From positions 1-64,000 of the forward strand of contig SKCR01035550.1 in assembly GCA_019454045.1 (NCBI GenBank): 64,000 nt of DNA, written 5' to 3'. The number at the start of each line of letters is the position of its first letter. The first letter of the stretch is position 1. Origin of the DNA: Zanthoxylum bungeanum. Taxonomy: Eukaryota; Streptophyta; Magnoliopsida; Sapindales; Rutaceae. Under the pieces are notes generated by a model, which was given only the letters and a program-made list of their open reading frames with translations, was not told where the DNA came from and ran no database searches. The translations under genes were made by a program, and so were the position numbers. This document shows positions 58,746 to 64,000 of the stretch, piece by piece.

Positions 58746-60882
58746 ATATGTATTGATGTGCGGGATCTGCTGATAAGCAGGAGACTGGCTTCAGTTGAGA
58801 TCGACCTGCGAGTCGGAAACGGGACGAGAGTCACTGTTTTAATCATATAATCCTAAGTTTAGGAACTACCATTTGGGCATGTACTTAAATTAGGAAACTG
58901 TTATAATGTACCTAGTTTGACTAGAAACATTATATCTATATCTAATTTTAACCCGTTGCGGGTATACCTTTATATTCTAGAACACTAAGTGTTTTATTTT
59001 AAATAGATGAAATTGAGATAAACACATTAGATGTGAATAACAGTATTTATATTTTGAATATAAATGAATCTCAAACATATAACATGACAAACAAATAGCT
59101 CAAACTAAATTAATGAGATGAGACTTAAAAGTGGCATTGTTGTCTGGGACACAATAAAAGACTCGTATGTCCACACTTTCGAAGAGTGGGTACTAGGACG
59201 GATTTGATCCTAATCAAATGATGTCTACGAATATAGTTTATTAGGTAAAGTACCTAAAATACATTTTACTTGGTAAAAGTGTAAGTGCCACTGATCTGTT
59301 AGGCCTCGTTCATAGTGACATAAATGGGCCCATATCTAGCAAGGCTAGAGGTGGATATTAATACTTCGTAACCTTTACAGATGTGGCATCGCGTTATGGT
59401 TATGTGTATCTTAATGAAACACAAGTCAGAAACTTTTAGAGTTTCAACTCGAAGTAAATAGACAGACTGGCTAAAGTATTAAACCGTCACGGTTAGACCG
59501 TGGTGGAAAATACTTAAGCAATAAGTTTCTCGAATATTTGAAAGAGTATAGTATTCTTTCATAAAGGACTCCTCTCGGAACACCTCAATTTGATGGTGTG
59601 TCTGAACGGAGAAACTGAATTTTATTGGACATGATAAGGCTAATTATGAGTCGCTCTGAGCTACCATTTTCCTTCTAGGGATACGCATTAAACAGTGCAA
59701 TATTTATTTTGAATAAGGTTCCATGAATAATCTATTAGACATATTTCATATTAGATATGAACAGGAAAGAAACCAGATTTTCTCATTCCTGAAGATTTGG
59801 GAATGCTAGGCATATGTTTGGATGATACCAAATTAGAACCCAAATCGGATAAGTGCCTAATTTGTGGGTTATCCTAGGGTAACCTAAGTATAGTACTTAT
59901 ACCACTCACAAGAGAAAAATGTAATTGTTGCTCTCCATGCGGTTTTCCTAAGAGGAATACCTATATGCAGTGGTAAGTGGGAGGAAAGTAAAACTCGATG
60001 AAAAATCGGAGTAATACTGTTCTAGGCACCGATTCCTTAATGGAACACAAACAGTTCATCAGGGATGAAACTGTACCATAATCTTCGAATACACAAGAAC
60101 CGCGCAAGTCGGAGAGAGTCAGAAAACAACCTAGGAGGTATGGGTTTCTGATCTCACCTCATGTAGATGTCAATCTTATTGAGGAAGACAAACTGATTAC
60201 GTATGAGGAAGTGATACAGGGTATCGACTCCTATCATGGCAAAGTGTCATGAAATCCTAAATGGATTCCATGTATACCAACCAAGTTTAGACACTGGTTG
60301 TTGTACCGGAAGGCATTGTGCCTATTGGTACTATATGAGTCTTCAAGAAAGACATACATGGATGGCAACAAACAAACGTACATAGCTAGGCTTGTAGCGA
60401 AAAGGTATCATTATCAACATTGTGTCGATTACGAAAAAACCTTTTTACATGTTGCCATGATATATCCATTTGGATAATGCTTGCTAATGCTGCATGTTTC
60501 ATTTATGAAATATGGCAGCTGAACGTCAAAATCATTTTCCTTAAACGGAAACCCTTTGGAGGATGTTTACAACATCCTAACAGTTTTGTTGTACCTAAAC
60601 ATGCAAACAAGGTTTGAAAGTTAATTCAATCCATTTATGGATTGAAGCAAACATTGCATTCTTGGAACCAGCGTTTTGATGTAATCATAATGGTATATGG
60701 TTTAATTCAAAACAAAAATGATTCTTGTGTATATAAGAAGGTTAGTGGGAGCGCACTGACAATGATTGTCCTATATAATGATGATATATAATTTCTTGGA
60801 AATGACATTCCCATAATATAATCGGTGAAAGCTTGGCTTTCATGAAAATACTTCATAGAATACTTAAGAGAGACAACCTTTA
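58746..60882 (+). pseudogene. Element O protease-integrase-RT remnant
   Basis: The protease region reads RDLLISRRLASVEIDLRVGN (58765-58824), typical of plant copia protease flanks. The integrase start, with a GPIS-like stretch, is near 59320-59340 and SRSEL near 59652. In RT the ANAACFIYEIWQLNVKIIFL region (60478-60540) and a KHANKV stretch are readable. The catalytic loop reads YNDD (about 60765-60776) instead of YVDD, followed by a stop. RT is then interrupted at 60882 by a solo LTR. Confidence 0.75.
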
Positions 60883-62910
60883 TGTTGGACAGTTATGACC
60901 CATAGCGTCACTATTTGTACAGATCACAGTGTTGTTGTACAAATTAACTATGTGACAAAGGAGATTGCACTCTCATCGTTTGTGATTAGATCACCATAGA
61001 TATATAAATGAAGAGAGGTCCATATGATTAGTTCCTGGATTGAGAATGATATGAGACAGTAATAGTCCATGAAGGATTAATCATTAAATATCCCTAGCCG
61101 GAGTATTATCGAGACAGGACATCGATAATGCGGAATAGGCTAGTATTGCACTTGTGCGCGTTGTGAGGGCACAACGGCATAGTTCTCATATATTTAAGTA
61201 TTGGATACTTATGCAAGTGCGATAGGAGGTTGTGTTTCACCGATGGTACGGGAAACAGCTTCGCTCTGGATAGACCCCTCGGAATCCCATTGGTATTATG
61301 ACTATGTGTCTATGGGAGTCCGACATCAGGGTAGGTGTATTTGGTCTTAACCTGAGACTTGCACCGCTAATGCTTACGACAATCAATATACTTTAGTTGA
61401 GGTCGTCTAGGACTCTAACCGGTTCTGTGTACGCCAACTGCTGGGTATATTGAGAATCGTAGAGTATTGGGTGTGATGTCAAGACGGAAGTATCACTTCA
61501 GTCATAGTGGAGATGATGTCACGCAGGATACGGTATTAGTGCTCTTAAGTGTTGCGCAACCATCGGGATATTATGACTAGGTCATGCATATCCGATTATA
61601 GAGACTAGTTACCAGACATCCGGCATGTGCTTCGGACGGGGCAGACACTTATCCAGCCCCAGCCCTAGCACGTGACTATCCGATACTGGGCCGATATACA
61701 CAATACTTGGTATACTACGCTTGATACAGATCTTAAATATTCTTAGATGGGTATGTCCGGAGAATTGGTTAGACTTGGTGCTTTGCTAGAAGCCAACCTT
61801 GTCTTGTAAATCGGTAAAACGTAGTACTTGGTACTCACGTGTTCGGATAGTTCGATGACCGATTTGACTACCAACATATCTGGGGATCTCATGGGTCGGT
61901 TCCCAAGATTCACCGATGACGTATGACTCGCACTTTTATTAATCTGGGATTAATATGATGAGAGAGAAAATTAATCTGGGATTAATTACAGAGATATTTT
62001 ATCTGGGATAAAATATCAATTTAAAGAGAGAGAATGATTAATTTGGAATTAATCGATTAATTAATATATTTGATATATTAAACGAAATTGGATTTCGACG
62101 CGAAATTAAAATTAGATTTTAATTCGGGCGAGCGAATTAATTTAGAATTAATTCGTTAGCGACATGAATAATGATTTCGCTAGGCGTAATCATTTAATTA
62201 CGACGCGACGGAAAATTCGTTAATTTAGAATTAGCGAATCTGAGCCCGAGATTATTTGCGAGCGCATTCGCATTTCGAATTCGAGTGCGGCACGCAAGTC
62301 AAATCAAGCGTCAAATCATTAGTCGCATCAAGCGTCAAATCACTTGTCACTTTGAGTGATGTGACTTGACAACTTGATTGAGTTGACTTGATGTGATGAG
62401 TGATGTGTGTGGTTGGCAATTAAAGCCAAATGTGTAGGAAATGAATTTGAATTTCATTTCAAGTGTATTAGATACACTTTGGTAATCACCAAATACGCAT
62501 AACACATTTTTCCCTCCTCTCTCTCCTCTTCTTCTTCCTCTCATCACTCACATTTCTTCTGGTTCTTGAGGCAGTGAACTGCCGATGGAAGCAAAGGAAA
62601 AATGGAGGGAAGCAAGTGTGTTTTGTGGCAAAACAAGAGTGCTAGCACACTCCGAGATCAATACGAAGGTGATAGGGAAGTCCACCCATGAGCCGGGATT
62701 CAAATGATGAAGCTTGGAGCTTCAAATTCTTGTTGAAAATGGCGCAAAACAGACCACCAAACTGCTGCAGTGGGCAGTGAGCAGAATTTCGTTTTTGTTG
62801 CCTCCTTCGTCGCTCAACCGATCGATGTAAGTATTCCGCAACTTCCGTCGTTGTATTCACTTGTGTATCATGCTTGAGTTTTGATCTTGGGACCTATAGA
62901 AACTCTAACA
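60883..62910 (+). mobile_element. Solo LTR in the RT region of O
   Basis: This single 2028-bp LTR runs from TGTTGGACAGTTATGACC to AACTCTAACA, with a perfect TSD CTTTA at 60878-60882 and 62911-62915. The empty site is seen in C at about 35070 (AACAACCTTTATTATAGG). It has the family's serial inverted repeats at about 61940-62165. Confidence 0.95.
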
Positions 62911-63604
62911 CTTTATTCTAGGAATAAGGATCTACTGGGATAGATCTAAAAATTGTTGGCACTCTCCGAAGACTCATACATTTAAAAGATGTACGCGACC
63001 TGGTGTCTCATATGCTTTGAGCATATGGAGTCACAATCAGGCCAATCTAGGTGATAGTAACTGGATTGATGTTAAGAATATCCTTAAGTATCTTAGACGA
63101 ACTAAGGATGCTTTCTTATACATGGAGAATGAGAACTTGAAGTGACTGGGTTCACCGTTGCAAGTTTCCAAACCGACAAAAACAACTATAAGTCGAAATA
63201 AAGGGTACTATATATTTGAATAACGGAACAGTGAGCTGGAAATCTTCCAAGCAAGATATTGTTACCGAATAAACAACAAAAGTGGAATATTCCTGCAGCT
63301 AAGGCAGCTAAAGAATCAATTTTGGATCTGTAAAATTCCTAATTAGATTATGAGTAGTTCTGTTAGCAGCTGAGCTAGGCTACAGTACAGGCTAAAGAAT
63401 TAATGGTCTCATCAACGATCCAAGTATATACTTTAACTATTTCATCTGATTCGTCGGATCATACATCGTGGTGATGTGATGATCGAATAAATCGCATCAG
63501 ATGATAATAATGCAAATCTGCTGACGAAAATTGTTTCTCAGCAGAAATTTGAGCGACCTGTACATAGTTCAGGTGTAGGACACTTGAGTAATTAGCTATA
63601 AGCC
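62911..63604 (+). pseudogene. Element O RT end and RNase H remnant
   Basis: After the duplicated CTTTA, RT resumes (ATTCTAGGAATAAGGATCTAC). RNase H is seen near 63225-63265 (TVSWKSSKQDIVTE-like) and the C-terminal end near 63520-63600. Stops and small indels disrupt it. Confidence 0.7.
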
Positions 63605-63615
63605 AAGTGGGAGAT
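63605..63615 (+). promoter_or_regulatory. Element O polypurine tract
   Basis: AAGTGGGAGAT lies directly before the O 3' LTR. Confidence 0.9.
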
Positions 63616-64000
63616 TGTTGGAAAATTATGACCCATAGCATCACTATTTGTACAGAACATTGTGTTGTTGTACAAATTAACTATGTGGCAAAGGAAATTG
63701 ATGTTTTATCATTTGTAATTGGATTACCAAGATATATAAATGATAAACGTCCATATGATTAGTTCCAGATTAATAAGATATGAGACTGTATTAATACACT
63801 AAGGTTTAATCATTAAATATCCCTAGTTGTAGTATTATACTGGACATCGATAATGCAGAATAGACTAGTATTGCACTTATGCGCGTTGTGGGAGCATAAT
63901 GGCACAATTCTCGTATATTTAAGTATTGGATACTTATTCAAGTGTGATAGGAGTTTGTGTTTACCGATGGTACGGAAACAGCTTCGCTCTGGATAGACCC
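63616..64000 (+). repeat. Element O 3' LTR, partial
   Basis: This begins TGTTGGAAAATTATGACCC and runs to the window end. It shares private variants with the LTR at 2133 and 10740 (ATTGGATTACCAAGATA, CACTAAGGTTTAATC, TTGTGGGAGCATAA), identifying it as the partner LTR. Confidence 0.85.

Larger units (their letters stand above)
2133..64000 (+). mobile_element. Outermost Ty1/copia element O, interrupted by nested elements and cut by the window end
   Basis: The 5' LTR begins with TGTTGGACAATTATGACC at 2133. A primer-binding site follows it at 12502, and a PPT (AAGTGGGAGAT, 63605-63615) precedes the 3' LTR at 63616. The two outer LTRs share variants absent from every other LTR copy here, such as ATTGGATTACCAAGAT, a TTAATAAGATA stretch, and 'GGGAGCATAA' where others read 'GAGGGCA'. 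This supports pairing them across 61 kb. After removal of the insertions the internal region is about 5.9 kb, made of 12501-13171, 37811-38372, 56906-60882 and 62916-63615. The five bases before the element are GTCAA; the matching TSD should lie beyond the window. Confidence 0.8.

Overview
The window looks like a repeat-rich, AT-rich nuclear block of a flowering plant, most likely heterochromatic. The evidence is the element types present: Ty1/copia elements with a TGGTATCAGAGC-type primer-binding site, a long-LTR Ty3/gypsy (Del/Tekay-like) pair, and a gag/pol-less LTR element carrying a plant p300/CBP-type (HAC) ZZ-TAZ fragment. I cannot name the species. I see no intact host gene, tRNA, rRNA or CRISPR array. 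All coding sequence is decayed retrotransposon gag/pol or captured gene fragments.

The layout is a set of nested insertions that can be taken apart with target-site duplications (TSDs), primer sites and polypurine tracts (PPTs). Bases 1-2132 are an older copia element (F), with a gag fragment at 1793-2132. Element O of a second copia family (LTR about 2.1 kb, internal region about 5.8 kb) is inserted at 2133. Its 5' LTR starts at 2133 and its 3' LTR at 63616 runs off the window, so almost the whole window lies inside O.

O has been hit by five insertions. (1) G, a gypsy LTR-LTR pair at 2409-10739 (TSD GCGTT), sits in the 5' LTR. (2) C, a sibling copia, spans 13172-37810; its 5' LTR is recombined with that of A, an element nested in it (A ends at 25227 and carries solo LTR X at 18957-21084, TSD CCTAG). 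C also carries L, a minus-strand element at 25824-30953 (TSD GTACT). (3) B, a minus-strand sibling, spans 38373-56900 (TSD GTAAG); it contains a solo LTR at 39865-41975 (TSD CATCA) and D, a 5'-deleted sibling, at 50006-56422 (TSD GTCTC). (4) A solo LTR lies at 60883-62910 (TSD CTTTA). The fifth event is a deletion at the left junction of C.

Two things stand out. Element L has no recognisable gag or pol. On its sense strand it carries a chimera of two captured gene fragments: a HAC-type ZZ/TAZ zinc-finger region joined to a second, unidentified acidic coding fragment. Separately, the LTRs and long leaders of the O/A/B/C/D family are packed with short perfect inverted repeats of up to 12 bp whose arms are separated by just 3 nt, most often TGG (also TAG or TTG). 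This is an unusual serial-hairpin architecture that I do not recognise from any named element.
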